A program made the translations under genes and the position numbers. A stretch of 64,000 nucleotides of DNA, from positions 277,034 through 341,033 of the forward strand of contig JABCTZ010000032.1 of assembly GCA_018238155.1 (NCBI GenBank), written 5' to 3'. Below the pieces are notes generated by a model, which had not been told where the DNA came from, searched no databases, and was given only the letters and a program-made list of their open reading frames with translations. The DNA comes from Candidatus Heimdallarchaeota archaeon. Lineage in GTDB: Archaea > Asgardarchaeota > Heimdallarchaeia > JABLTI01. Shown in pieces: positions 26,254 to 35,406 of the stretch (the stretch's first letter is position 1; each line of letters starts with the position of its first letter).

Positions 26254-27573
26254 CTATATTCTAATTATTTTTTTCTTCTTTAATTGAATGTATTTTGAGA
26301 AAATCTTTTTTAGCACTTGATAATCTGTCAAGATTCCTTTTGGACCTGATTTTACTTTTCGAAGTCTAAGTGGAACTGAATCCATTCTATATGCAGTACC
26401 TGTTGATTCAACACCTGAAATTGTTACTGGAAAAACTACTTCAGCTAAGCGTGTTGTAGGTGTTTCGTATGGATCTAGTGCAATAACAGGTATCTGAGAG
26501 AAATGGTTCATTACTTTTCTAGGAGAATTTCCGACTGGATCTGAAGCAACAATAAATGCTGCATCAGCTTCTTGTTGAGATAATACACTGGCCATAGAAA
26601 ATTCTCCGGGATTATATTGAGGAAATCCTCTTGTAAGAGAAACTGCAAATGGATAACCAGATATCCAAGTAATTACATTTTGAGCTCCCGTGACATTATA
26701 GTGACCTCGAAGTGGCATAACATAGAATTTTGTATGTTCATTTAAATCGCGAACTAAGCTTAATGCAGCATCTACATTTCTATGTTTGCCTTTTGTAGTA
26801 GCTAAACCCAAACCAAAGAAAATCACTCCATGTTTTGCCTTTTTCATTATTTCAGCTAATTGTTGAATTTTCTCTATCGGAATGCCTGCGACTACATTCT
26901 CTGTTATTTCTCTGCCCCGAAGTATTGCTCTTAGAGCACTAATGAATTCAAAATCACCATCTGGTTCGATTTGTATGAAATGATTAGCTAATTTTGCCGT
27001 TTCTGTAAAACGTATGTCAATTACCACAACAGTCCGTTCTTGAAATCCTTTTTCTCGAAAATAACCTCTTGGAAAAGTTGTATATCTACTCATATGTCTT
27101 GGATGTGCTTCCATTGGATTACAACCAAGATAAATAATGAGGTCAGATCTGTTCCTGATTTCTCCCAAAGTACAACCAGCTAAACCAATTTCTTGTATAC
27201 CCATAACAGAAGGTCCATGACAAACAGAAGGACAATGATCCCAAATTGCTCCTGCTTCTTCAGCTAATTTTATGCTTTCTTTGTGAGCTTCAGCTTCTGT
27301 TGAACCGAATCCATAGAAGATTGGAAATTCTGCTTCAAAAAGTATTTCTGCCGCTTTCACAGCTGCTTCATCATAACTTACCGGGGTGAATATACCGTCA
27401 ATTTTTATCAATGGAGAGAGGAGTCTTTTTCCATCTTTATTCCCTGTGATTTTAACTGCTCCTAATTGGCAAGCATTTTTTACTTCAATTATTTCTTCCT
27501 TTTCTAAAACAACTTCAATATCATCACAGAGACTTCCACAGAAAGGGCAAACTACATCTTTAACTACTTTCAA
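26254..27573 (-). CDS. fwdB: Formylmethanofuran dehydrogenase subunit B
   Basis: Catalytic molybdenum/tungsten subunit, which reduces CO2 to formate for transfer to methanofuran. The N-terminal [4Fe-4S] motif is CPFCGSLCDD with a fourth Cys in NACQLG. The active-site loop WDHCPSVCHGPSV supplies the metal-ligating Cys (Sec in some methanogens, Cys here). NPMEAHPRHMSRYT and DPVGNSPRK are typical cofactor-binding segments. It is 25 bp downstream of fwdD. The minus-strand fwdDB pair is split from the plus-strand fwdGFAC genes. Confidence 0.93.
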   Translation of the reverse strand: MKVVKDVVCPFCGSLCDDIEVVLEKEEIIEVKNACQLGAVKITGNKDGKRLLSPLIKIDGIFTPVSYDEAAVKAAEILFEAEFPIFYGFGSTEAEAHKESIKLAEEAGAIWDHCPSVCHGPSVMGIQEIGLAGCTLGEIRNRSDLIIYLGCNPMEAHPRHMSRYTTFPRGYFREKGFQERTVVVIDIRFTETAKLANHFIQIEPDGDFEFISALRAILRGREITENVVAGIPIEKIQQLAEIMKKAKHGVIFFGLGLATTKGKHRNVDAALSLVRDLNEHTKFYVMPLRGHYNVTGAQNVITWISGYPFAVSLTRGFPQYNPGEFSMASVLSQQEADAAFIVASDPVGNSPRKVMNHFSQIPVIALDPYETPTTRLAEVVFPVTISGVESTGTAYRMDSVPLRLRKVKSGPKGILTDYQVLKKIFSKYIQLKKKKIIRI

Positions 27574-27598
27574 ATTTAATCACCAATAGATAGTTGTT

Positions 27599-28018
27599 CT
27601 AACTGATTTTTTTGGCTTGTTTTTCTAATATTTGAACAAGTTCCTCTACTTCAAGTATTTTTTCTTTTGTTGGAGTAATCTTTGCATTGACACCTTTATA
27701 TTGTGGAACCCCAATGCCTGCTGATCCTGGAGGTGTAATCCAATTTGCGTACATACCGAGCGGCATAAAGATAATCCCTTCATGTGGAGCATCTTTAGAA
27801 AGTCTCGCACTAACAGTAATTTCTCCTTCAGAAGTAGAAATTTTGACGTTATCATTTTCTTTTACATCAAGTTTCTCCATATCTTTAGGATCTAAGTAGC
27901 AAACTCCAGTAGCTATTCTGGCTTTCTCAGAAATTTTAATGCCAACCAAAGTGACTCCTTGTTCTATTGTTCTACCTGAGGTAAATATTACTTCCAAAGA
28001 AGGCTTTTGTTCAGACAT
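27599..28018 (-). CDS. fwdD: Formylmethanofuran dehydrogenase subunit D
   Basis: Molybdopterin-dinucleotide-binding beta-barrel subunit of about 139 residues. Typical elements are LVGIKISEKARIATGVCYLD, a KISTSEGEITVSA strand, and the signature IIFMPLGMYANWITPPGSAGIGVPQYKG. ATG 28018 is used; the in-frame TTG at 28030 adds only MIIS. It probably shares a transcript with fwdB. Confidence 0.9.
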   Translation of the reverse strand: MSEQKPSLEVIFTSGRTIEQGVTLVGIKISEKARIATGVCYLDPKDMEKLDVKENDNVKISTSEGEITVSARLSKDAPHEGIIFMPLGMYANWITPPGSAGIGVPQYKGVNAKITPTKEKILEVEELVQILEKQAKKIS

Positions 28019-28101
28019 GCTAATAATCAACTATTCTATCTTTTTTTTCTAGTTTTAATTCTTTTTATTAGATTTCTTACGAAGAGATTAATTTAGCTTT
28101 G

Positions 28102-28593
28102 TTAGAATTTACTAGCTATTTTTTCTGCAAGCTCTGTTCTTTGAATCTCTTGATTTATACTTCTTATTATTTGATTTATTATTATTGCTTGCACACCTGC
28201 AGTTAAAAGATCCCAATTACTAATATAAGGTGCCAAATAAAGCGATATATCATTATTATCAGAAATCAGATTTAATTGAAGCGAATGTTGAATAATTTGA
28301 GCAAAATCAGGATATTGGCTAATTTTTGAAATACATTCTTCTCGTATATCATCAACAAAATCATCCAAAAAATGAAGGTTTTTTTTAGTTATTGCTTTCA
28401 AAGTAAGTAGAACACTATTCAAATTATCAATGCTTGCTTTTTTGAAGTTGAAATTCTTGAATCTATCTGAATTTGTTCCAGATTGTTGTAAAACTAAGGC
28501 TTCAACAAGTAGTGTTGCTTCATCTAAGGTATGTGTAAATTCCTCAGCAGCTTGTTTTATTCTAGGTCGTAAATATCTTCGATTTTTGAACAT
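28102..28593 (-). CDS. Helical protein upstream of fwdD, unknown
   Basis: About 163 residues, all-helical, with no cysteine cluster or membrane helix (RIKQAAEEFTHTLDEATLLV; TAGVQAIIINQIIRSINQEI). ATG 28593 has CAGGTTTC at good spacing; an ATG at 28635 (adding MFFYYDVKTQQVSV) also has AGGT before it and cannot be excluded. It lies 84 bp upstream of fwdD on the same strand and may be co-transcribed. No homology recognised. Confidence 0.6.
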   Translation of the reverse strand: MFKNRRYLRPRIKQAAEEFTHTLDEATLLVEALVLQQSGTNSDRFKNFNFKKASIDNLNSVLLTLKAITKKNLHFLDDFVDDIREECISKISQYPDFAQIIQHSLQLNLISDNNDISLYLAPYISNWDLLTAGVQAIIINQIIRSINQEIQRTELAEKIASKF

Positions 28594-28653
28594 GACTGAA
28601 ACCTGTTGTGTTTTTACATCGTAATAAAAGAACATTTAAACCTATTTTTCTAG

Positions 28654-28689
28654 TTGATATTACATGAAAAACCTCTTCTATAATATCAA
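28654..28689. promoter_or_regulatory. Inverted repeat in the divergent fwd control region
   Basis: Perfect 9-bp arms TTGATATTA/TAATATCAA separated by 18 bp, in the intergenic region between the minus-strand genes leading to fwdDB and the plus-strand fwdG. The position suits an operator controlling both halves of the cluster. A TATA-like AAAATATAAGA follows near 28732, about 45 bp before the fwdG start. Confidence 0.42.
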
Positions 28690-28774
28690 AAGAGAATGAT
28701 TGTTGTACAATTAATTAATGCTTTAACAAGAAAATATAAGAATATTAAAAAAACAGAAATTATCTCATCCAAGA

Positions 28775-29083
28775 GTGTTTCCTTTGCCAGTCCATGAACG
28801 AATTACTTACCGAATTGCTATTGATGCATCTCTCTGTAACGGTTGTAATAATTGTACAACTGCTTGTCCAGTAAATGCTGTTCTGGGTGAAGATGAACGA
28901 TTTGACACCGAAGAGGATCCCAGGGTAATTGCAATAAAAAATGGTGTTGCAGTTGTTATTAATCCCTTTAGATGTGATGGAGACGGAGTCTGTATGATTG
29001 TTTGTCCGCAAAATTGTATTTCTATTGAATTTATTCCATTAGATGAGTATATTGAAGTTGAACGGGAAACTTCCAAAACTTAA
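28775..29083 (+). CDS. fwdG: Two-cluster ferredoxin, FwdG-like
   Basis: 102 residues with two [4Fe-4S] motifs, CNGCNNCTTACP and CDGDGVCMIVCP (the second with an unusual Gly-Asp-Gly spacer). It probably feeds electrons to the formylmethanofuran dehydrogenase. It starts with GTG at 28775, without a strong ribosome binding site. It is followed by the polyferredoxin gene after 43 bp. The longer insert between the clusters (about 35 residues) is unlike minimal 2x[4Fe-4S] ferredoxins. Confidence 0.8.
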   Translation: MFPLPVHERITYRIAIDASLCNGCNNCTTACPVNAVLGEDERFDTEEDPRVIAIKNGVAVVINPFRCDGDGVCMIVCPQNCISIEFIPLDEYIEVERETSKT

Positions 29084-29126
29084 TTTTAGCTTTATTAAAA
29101 AATTCAGAATTATTGAGGTTAAAAAA

Positions 29127-29894
29127 ATGACTCGAGTGCCCTCTGTTAAAAGAAAAATGAATTTAGTAACTACAGAACGGAAGGATCGCTACGATAAAAC
29201 CTCTCTTGTTTTAGATCTTGAGAAATGTACAGGTTGTAATCTTTGTTGGACCATTTGTCCAAGATATGCTATTGAGCGAGGGCCAATTGGAGCATCTTTA
29301 AGGGATCGTGTAATTGCTCCACCAATAAGAATTAATTACCACAAGTGTGTCTTTTGTGGTTTATGTGCTTATATTTGCCCATTTGATGCTTTATCCTTAA
29401 TTGTTAATGATAAACCAGCTGAGAAAATAAAAAGTGGAGTATCAATACCTTTTCTTAAAGGGCACAAAATAAAGGTTAGCCGAACAGGTCATACTGCCTT
29501 AAAATTTATTGATGGAAAAATATCAGTTGATGATGATGAATGTCCTGGAGGGTGTTCGACATGTATCGATGTCTGTCCTGTTGAATGCCTTACTCTTCCA
29601 GTATCCTCTAAGGAGAAACCTTGGGAAAAAGTACCAAAAGTTGGTGTGGATAGAGAAAAGTGTCTCTTCTGTGGTGCTTGTCTATTTGCTTGTCCGGCAA
29701 ATGGTGCTGTAAAGCTAGAGCGGACTGAGATAAAGTGTAGTGAGGAAGGTTCTGAGAGTAGAATATGGAAAAATCTAGAAACAAAATTGAAGAAACCAGT
29801 ACAATCTCGAGATTGGTTCTTTGAAAAAAGAGTAAAAGCAGCTCCTGGTGGTGGACAAAAATTAGCTCCAAAAAGAAAAAATCTAAAGGATTAA
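29127..29894 (+). CDS. fwdF: Polyferredoxin, FwdF-like
   Basis: 255 residues with four [4Fe-4S] motifs: CTGCNLCWTICP, CVFCGLCAYICP, CPGGCSTCIDVCP and CLFCGACLFACP. That is half the eight clusters typical of methanogen FwdF. ATG 29127 is chosen because GAGGT lies just upstream; the frame is open further 5' but carries no ferredoxin sequence. The lysine-rich tail (PKRKNLKD) overlaps the open frame of fwdA, and the A-run there (29876-29881) resembles a slippery sequence. Confidence 0.85.
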   Translation: MTRVPSVKRKMNLVTTERKDRYDKTSLVLDLEKCTGCNLCWTICPRYAIERGPIGASLRDRVIAPPIRINYHKCVFCGLCAYICPFDALSLIVNDKPAEKIKSGVSIPFLKGHKIKVSRTGHTALKFIDGKISVDDDECPGGCSTCIDVCPVECLTLPVSSKEKPWEKVPKVGVDREKCLFCGACLFACPANGAVKLERTEIKCSEEGSESRIWKNLETKLKKPVQSRDWFFEKRVKAAPGGGQKLAPKRKNLKD

Positions 29895-29896
29895 GA

Positions 29897-31621
29897 ATTA
29901 CTAACGGTTATCTTGTCGATCCTGCTAATGGTATAGTTGGGGAGAACAAAGATGTTTTTGTTATCGATGGGAAAATTGTAGAAGAAAGTGAAATTCGTTC
30001 AGATATGAAAATCAAAGTTATAGATGCTTCTGGTAAAGTTGTAATGCCTGGTGGAGTTGATATTCACGCCCATATTGCAGGTCCCAAAGTCAACTCTGGA
30101 AGGTTACTAAGACCAGAAGATCATATTATTGATCCATTAAATAAGACTGCTGTTGCTCGTTCAGGAACTGGTCGTTCGGTTCCATCTACATACTACACTG
30201 GGTATGCATATGCTCGCTTAGGATATACTTTTGCAATGGAACCAGCAATGCCGCCTCTAGAAGCACGACATACACATGAAGAGTTAATGGATATTCCAAT
30301 TATTGATAAAGGCGCCTATACTCTTTTGGGGAGTAATTGGTTTGTCTTAGAACGCATTAGTGAGATGAACAAAGATGAAATGGCTGCTTTTGTTGCTTGG
30401 TTGCTCAAAGCCTCTGGTGGATATTCAATTAAATTGGTAAATCCCGGTGGAGAAGAAACTTGGGCATGGGGTCAGAATGTTCACTCTTTAGATGATTTAG
30501 TAGGTTCGTTCAAAGCTACTCCAAGGAAAATTATTAAAACATTGGCTGGAGTAAATGAACGATTATCACTACCTCAAACAATTCATTTGCATACCAATAA
30601 TTTGGGCATTCCAGGTAATCATGATGTTACTTTGGAAACTATGAATGCAGTAAAAGGCATTAAACCTGCAAAAGGTAGAAAAACAAATATGCATTTAACC
30701 CACATTCAATTTTCTTCGTACGGTGGCAAGGGTTGGGAAGATTTCTGTTCTGAAGCTCCAGAGATAGCTCATTATATCAATAAGAATGATCATGTTTCTT
30801 GTGATGTCGGTCAAATTATCTTTACTAATACTACAACAATGACTGCTGATGGTGCATGGGAATGGACTTTGAGAGGAATCACTGAACATCTAGCATGGTC
30901 ACCTCGCTCTGGTTCAAAATGGATGAATACTCAAGTGGAACTTGAATCTAGCTCTGGTGTTGTACCTTATATCTTCAGAAGAAAAAATCCAGTAAATGCT
31001 ATTCAATGGGCTATTGGGTTAGAGTTTCTCTTAATGATTAAAAACTTAAACAAAGTAAATATTTCAACAGATCATCCAAATGGTGGTCCATTTACTTTCT
31101 ATCCAAAAATTTTCAGCTGGTTAATGAGTAAAGATGCTCGAGATAGAATGCTTTCAAGAACAGATAAAGCAGCAAAAGAAAAAACATCTTTAGCAGAACT
31201 AACTCGCGAATTTTCATTGGCAGAAATAGCTCAAGTAAGTAGAGTCAGTGCTTCGAAAATACTCGGTTTGAAAAATAAAGGTCACTTAGGTATCGGTGCA
31301 GATGCAGATATTGCTATCTATGATTTCAAAATACCTTTAGATGAGTTAAATAAAAATTACAAAGCTGTGGAAAAAGGCTTTGGAAAAGCTGCATACACAA
31401 TTAAGGATGGAGAATTGGTTCTTAAGGATGGAGTGATTATCTCGAGTCCGTTCGGTAGAACTTTTCGAGTTGAAGCAAATATACCTGAAGATTGGACTCT
31501 CCAAATCAGGGATGCAATTGAGGATCGATTCAGAAAGCATTATACCGTGAGCTTGGCAAATTATGCTGTGCAAAAAGAATATTTCCCAAATGAGGAATTG
31601 ATCACAACTGAACTTCAATAA
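29897..31621 (+). CDS. fwdA: Formylmethanofuran dehydrogenase subunit A (non-standard start)
   Basis: Amidohydrolase-fold subunit that transfers the formyl group to methanofuran. Metal ligands are in GGVDIHAHIAG, later histidines in TIHLHTNNLG and HLTHIQF, and the catalytic-type Asp in STDHPNGGPF. The first standard start is ATG 30005, but the frame before it encodes the conserved N-terminus (TNGYLVDPANGIV, then VFVIDGKIVEE) back to about 29891 with no ATG, GTG or TTG. I place the start at ATT 29897, which has AAAGGA 5' of it. A -1 frameshift from fwdF is an alternative. Confidence 0.85.
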   Translation: MTNGYLVDPANGIVGENKDVFVIDGKIVEESEIRSDMKIKVIDASGKVVMPGGVDIHAHIAGPKVNSGRLLRPEDHIIDPLNKTAVARSGTGRSVPSTYYTGYAYARLGYTFAMEPAMPPLEARHTHEELMDIPIIDKGAYTLLGSNWFVLERISEMNKDEMAAFVAWLLKASGGYSIKLVNPGGEETWAWGQNVHSLDDLVGSFKATPRKIIKTLAGVNERLSLPQTIHLHTNNLGIPGNHDVTLETMNAVKGIKPAKGRKTNMHLTHIQFSSYGGKGWEDFCSEAPEIAHYINKNDHVSCDVGQIIFTNTTTMTADGAWEWTLRGITEHLAWSPRSGSKWMNTQVELESSSGVVPYIFRRKNPVNAIQWAIGLEFLLMIKNLNKVNISTDHPNGGPFTFYPKIFSWLMSKDARDRMLSRTDKAAKEKTSLAELTREFSLAEIAQVSRVSASKILGLKNKGHLGIGADADIAIYDFKIPLDELNKNYKAVEKGFGKAAYTIKDGELVLKDGVIISSPFGRTFRVEANIPEDWTLQIRDAIEDRFRKHYTVSLANYAVQKEYFPNEELITTELQ

Positions 31622-31639
31622 TGTTATTTGGTGGATAAG

Positions 31640-32467
31640 ATGAAGCAAATAATACTGACGCAAAAACAACCGGTAATTAATCCAAAAATTCCAATAGAAG
31701 CTGATGTTATATCTCCTGATATTTTTACAAAGAAGAGTATTGAGGAAATAAAACAATTGATAATCTGGCGTGGAAATAGACAATTACCTCTCGAAGAAGT
31801 TTTTAGCTTGACTGGAGAAGAACACGTTGGAGATTCTACGGCAGAAATAGAAATAGTACTCATTGGTGAATTATCAAAGTACAAGCATGTTGGCGAAAAA
31901 ATGTCAGCAGGAAAAATCACAATTAAAAGTTCTATTGGAATGCATTTAGGATCACAAATGTCTGGGGGAAAGATCATTGTAGAAGGAGATGTACATGATT
32001 TTGCAGGCGCAAACATGACTGGTGGAGAGATTCAAATTCAAGGTAATGCAGGACATTATTTAGGAGGTTCAATGCGAGGGAATTGGCGTGGGATGAGTGG
32101 TGGCAAAATCAAAGTAGATGGCAATGTCTTGAATGAGTGTGGTATATGGATGCGAAAAGGTATCATTGAAATCGATGGTTCCGCAACAATGTTTCTTGGT
32201 ATGCATTTGCACAGGGGAACAATTATTGTTCATGGAGATGTTATTGAGAGAGCAGGAGCAGAGATGACCGGTGGAGAGGTAATCATCCTTGGAAAACTAC
32301 ATAAAAATCTTCCATCATTTGAATTCAAAGAAATAATTGATGAATTACCTGTAGAAGGTTTTGGAACAATTAAAGGTCCTTTGCTGGTGTTTATTGGAGA
32401 TTATGCTGAAAGAAAACAAGGGAAGATGTTTTTGCTTAAAAAGAAAAATGAACATCTTATTGATTGA
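31640..32467 (+). CDS. fwdC: Formylmethanofuran dehydrogenase subunit C
   Basis: Glutamate-synthase-alpha-like beta-helix subunit with the characteristic G-x-x-x-G repeats: MSAGKITIKSSIGMHLGSQM, ANMTGGEIQIQGNAGHYLGG, MSGGKIKVDGNVLNECGIWM, and so on. ATG 31640 is chosen because GGTGG precedes it; TTG 31628 is also in frame. It is 18 bp after fwdA and is the last gene of the plus-strand fwd set. Confidence 0.92.
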   Translation: MKQIILTQKQPVINPKIPIEADVISPDIFTKKSIEEIKQLIIWRGNRQLPLEEVFSLTGEEHVGDSTAEIEIVLIGELSKYKHVGEKMSAGKITIKSSIGMHLGSQMSGGKIIVEGDVHDFAGANMTGGEIQIQGNAGHYLGGSMRGNWRGMSGGKIKVDGNVLNECGIWMRKGIIEIDGSATMFLGMHLHRGTIIVHGDVIERAGAEMTGGEVIILGKLHKNLPSFEFKEIIDELPVEGFGTIKGPLLVFIGDYAERKQGKMFLLKKKNEHLID

Positions 32468-32478
32468 TTAATTAATTA

Positions 32479-33192
32479 TCATTTCCCTGTAAAGACACTT
32501 CTAGAAGCAACATCATATATTGTTTCAAGTAAATTAAGATTGGCAATATCTTGGTTGAAATTAATTTTTCCATCAATATTAACTTCTAAATCCAGAAGAA
32601 AACTAACTTCTTTTATTTGTAATTTTATTTGGTGATTTTTTGGTTTGTAAGTTTTAAGTGTAGATAAAAACGTTTCATTATTATGAATGATTACTTCTAA
32701 ATCCCCAGAGAGGAACTCACTAATGGTCAAATTATTAATAGTCAAAGTTTTAGCTATAACCTCTAATCTCGTTTTTGATAATTTTAAATAGAATTTTTCT
32801 AAATCAATTTCACAAGGAGAAAATCGTAAGTTTATTTTTTTACTCAGATAATCTATTGCTTTTTTTATATGAGATGATTTCCCTGTGAATATACAAAGAT
32901 AAATTCCTGTTGGTGTTTCCAAATCAGTTGGAGGATCGAGTATCTTTATTTTTGTATCTTGATAAATAACCATATTTTCTGATCGCATAGCAGGAAGAGT
33001 TCTATGTGGAAAGAAGAATTTTTTTTCGGTCATTTGATAATATTTGCCTTGGAAATAACTACTTGCTAACGGATCAAAGGTAATAAATTCAGTATCAATT
33101 GAAGGATCACCAAAATCTATACTTGCAAATTGCTCCTCTGTGAGATGTTCTTCTCCTATCAAATATCCCCAGAATAGGCTTATAGAATTCAT
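32479..33192 (-). CDS. Unknown cytosolic protein
   Basis: 237 residues without membrane helices or recognised motifs. The N-terminus (ISLFWGYLIGEEHLTEEQF) and a predicted alternation of strands and helices suggest two alpha/beta domains. It is convergent with fwdC, with only 11 bp between. ATG preceded by GAGGTAAAAAC. Confidence 0.6.
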   Translation of the reverse strand: MNSISLFWGYLIGEEHLTEEQFASIDFGDPSIDTEFITFDPLASSYFQGKYYQMTEKKFFFPHRTLPAMRSENMVIYQDTKIKILDPPTDLETPTGIYLCIFTGKSSHIKKAIDYLSKKINLRFSPCEIDLEKFYLKLSKTRLEVIAKTLTINNLTISEFLSGDLEVIIHNNETFLSTLKTYKPKNHQIKLQIKEVSFLLDLEVNIDGKINFNQDIANLNLLETIYDVASRSVFTGK

Positions 33193-33273
33193 GTAGTTTT
33201 TACCTCAATAAATCTATAATGTATTAATGTACAAGTCTACTTAATAAAAATTTCATTGGAACATTGAAGGAAA

Positions 33274-33855
33274 TCATTGATTTTGCATATAACGTTGCTG
33301 TGGAGTCAAATCTTCCTCTTCCTCTGCTTCTTTCAGTATCTTATTTCTAATTTTAATTATTGCATATATTATTATACTGAGAAAAAATATTGCTGCGAGT
33401 GCTGAAATCAAACCAATTATTGTCGGTGATAAATTCCCTTCATTTGATTCTAGTTTCAAATTTAAATTTGCTTGTACACTCTTTGGATTATAAAAGACGA
33501 AGAAAATTTCTCCATCTTGATTTGTGGTAACTTTCCCGGTATCGAATTTTCCCTCAGTATACAAGAGGCTTTCAAAGTATGTGGACCTTTTCATTAAATT
33601 CATCGCTTGTATTGTTGTATAATCCGCTTCTGAAACTGGTGTTCCTTGGATTTCAATATCACTTGACCACTCATAATTAACAATTGAGTTAGCAGTAAAA
33701 TTCTCATCTTCAAATATGAAGTACCAATTTTGAGCTGGAAGAATATACGAATTTTCGACAGGCTCAGTGCTTTCAATAGTAGAATATGTAAGAATTTGCA
33801 GTGAAATTGATAACAGGATTACAATTGATAGGATGTTTTTAGTTTTGGACTTCAT
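33274..33855 (-). CDS. Type I membrane protein, possibly p24/GOLD-like
   Basis: About 193 residues: signal peptide (LSIVILLSISLQILTYS), an external beta-rich domain of about 110 residues (NWYFIFEDENFTANSIVNYEW; GEIFFVFYNPKSVQANLNLK), one membrane helix (GLISALAAIFFLSIIIYAII) and a charged tail. The strand KVTTNQDGEIFFVFYNP, with a phrase on disordered ends, looks like a GOLD-domain beta-sandwich of p24 proteins; this is fold-level inference only. Start moved to ATG 33855 so the signal peptide is terminal. Confidence 0.62.
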   Translation of the reverse strand: MKSKTKNILSIVILLSISLQILTYSTIESTEPVENSYILPAQNWYFIFEDENFTANSIVNYEWSSDIEIQGTPVSEADYTTIQAMNLMKRSTYFESLLYTEGKFDTGKVTTNQDGEIFFVFYNPKSVQANLNLKLESNEGNLSPTIIGLISALAAIFFLSIIIYAIIKIRNKILKEAEEEEDLTPQQRYMQNQ

Positions 33856-33962
33856 ATTTCGTTTCTCTCTTGAAGATGTATGTAAGGATGGATAATATCT
33901 AACAATCATTTAAACAGCTTTTCATTAATATTTCCGTTTAAAATAAAAAAATTACCTTGTAT

Positions 33963-35111
33963 TCAAACTTCTATTCCTTTCTGCTTTTTTTTGACATAGA
34001 TGTAAATCATAACTCCTATACCAATAACTGTAAGCGGAATGATTGTTGCGTTTATAACAACTCTTCCAACGAAGAACTTTGGTATCTCTGTCTGCACTTC
34101 ATGCACTGGTTTAGTTAATGGATATCTATCTCTACCTTTTGCTTTCCCATCAATTTTATATGAGAGTATACCATTCCAATCTGACCAGTAGTTTCCTTCT
34201 CTGGTTTCTTTGTCATACCATACAACTTTTTCATACCCTTCATAGAATGCTTGACTAGTTGCTTTAGCATTCAAGTTATTATTTGCAAAAGTATTATGAT
34301 GGATGGTAGTTTCTAGACCATTTATAATTCTTATAGCAACGGATGTAGAATTCTCTATTAAATTATAAGTTATATTATTGTATATTCCATTCAGTTCATA
34401 ATAATTTGAAATAAAGATACAATATTCATTATTTAGTAAAGAATTGTTATGGATATTGAAATCATTTAAATCACTACTGCATGCTATTGCATGAAAATTT
34501 TCATAAAAGTAATTGTTAGCAATGTTTGTAAAAACATTATCACCTGGTAATGAATAGGATCGTATACCGTATTCATTATTTCTAAAAGTGTTGTGTAAAA
34601 TATCAATCCCCGTTGTGTTACCAATTTGAATTGATTCGTAATTCTGCTCAAAAAGATTATCAAAAATTATTATTTCATCACACTTGAACAAATATAGTCC
34701 AACAACATTGTCAATAAATGAATTGTTCTGAATTTTTATTGTTCCAGATTCGACTTCTACCAAAACTAATCCACTATGTGCAGAATCAATTGTACAGTTT
34801 TGGATAACAATATACTTTGTTGTATTATAAACTGTTATCGCTGAATGCATATTAGTATCAATTCCATAATTTTCTATTCGATACGGATTCTCAAAAGTCC
34901 CCTCTCCGGGAAAACCATAATCTGTTAGGTTCTTGTCTGAGCCGATTTCAATTTCAAAAATGGAATTTGTATTAGAGATTCTAGATTTTAGATTATCTCT
35001 AGTGTTAAATGAAACACTACTTTTAGCACTCACATTATCACAAATACCTGGAATCAAAAATGAATTAGAAGAAAATAATAATATAAAAAAGATAATGTTT
35101 GCTTTTTTCAA
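33963..35111 (-). CDS. Parallel beta-helix surface protein (NosD-like)
   Basis: 382 residues: signal peptide (KKANIIFFILLFSSNSFLIP), a right-handed beta-helix with repeated N-N-x-F/L and IxxNxF turns (IQNNSFIDNVVGLYL, HNTFRNNEYGIRS), then a C-terminal membrane helix and basic end. The NYWSDW motif before the anchor is common in archaeal NosD-like proteins. TTG 35111 is chosen because AAAGGGGATT precedes it and gives a clean signal peptide; the frame open to 35276 is rejected as an extension. Confidence 0.75.
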   Translation of the reverse strand: MKKANIIFFILLFSSNSFLIPGICDNVSAKSSVSFNTRDNLKSRISNTNSIFEIEIGSDKNLTDYGFPGEGTFENPYRIENYGIDTNMHSAITVYNTTKYIVIQNCTIDSAHSGLVLVEVESGTIKIQNNSFIDNVVGLYLFKCDEIIIFDNLFEQNYESIQIGNTTGIDILHNTFRNNEYGIRSYSLPGDNVFTNIANNYFYENFHAIACSSDLNDFNIHNNSLLNNEYCIFISNYYELNGIYNNITYNLIENSTSVAIRIINGLETTIHHNTFANNNLNAKATSQAFYEGYEKVVWYDKETREGNYWSDWNGILSYKIDGKAKGRDRYPLTKPVHEVQTEIPKFFVGRVVINATIIPLTVIGIGVMIYIYVKKKQKGIEV

Positions 35112-35406
35112 GTTAATCCCCTTTATTCTAAGTTGCAATACATTGTTCAAGTTATTAAATAATATTGAATTAAGCTCGTTAATAAATGAGCTTTTCTCAA
35201 CATTAATCAAAAGAAGATTTGTTTGTACAATACTTTGCATTTGAAGAATAATCATAATTTTGATTGTCTTTTTCATTTCTATCTAGATATATGTTAGTAT
35301 GAACACAAATATCAAGTAATTTTATTTAAACAGCTTTTTATTGGAACTTGTTATATTAATAATAATAAATACAAGTAGTTTTGTAGAATGAAGTGAGATG
35401 ATACAT

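Noticed and set aside
29043..29126. Upstream extension of the polyferredoxin
   Set aside because: It overlaps the FwdG-like gene and carries no conserved sequence; ATG 29127 has GAGGT in place.
35112..35276. N-terminal extension of the beta-helix surface protein
   Set aside because: It would place the signal peptide about 55 residues inside the protein, and TTG 35111 has a strong AAAGGGG ribosome binding site.
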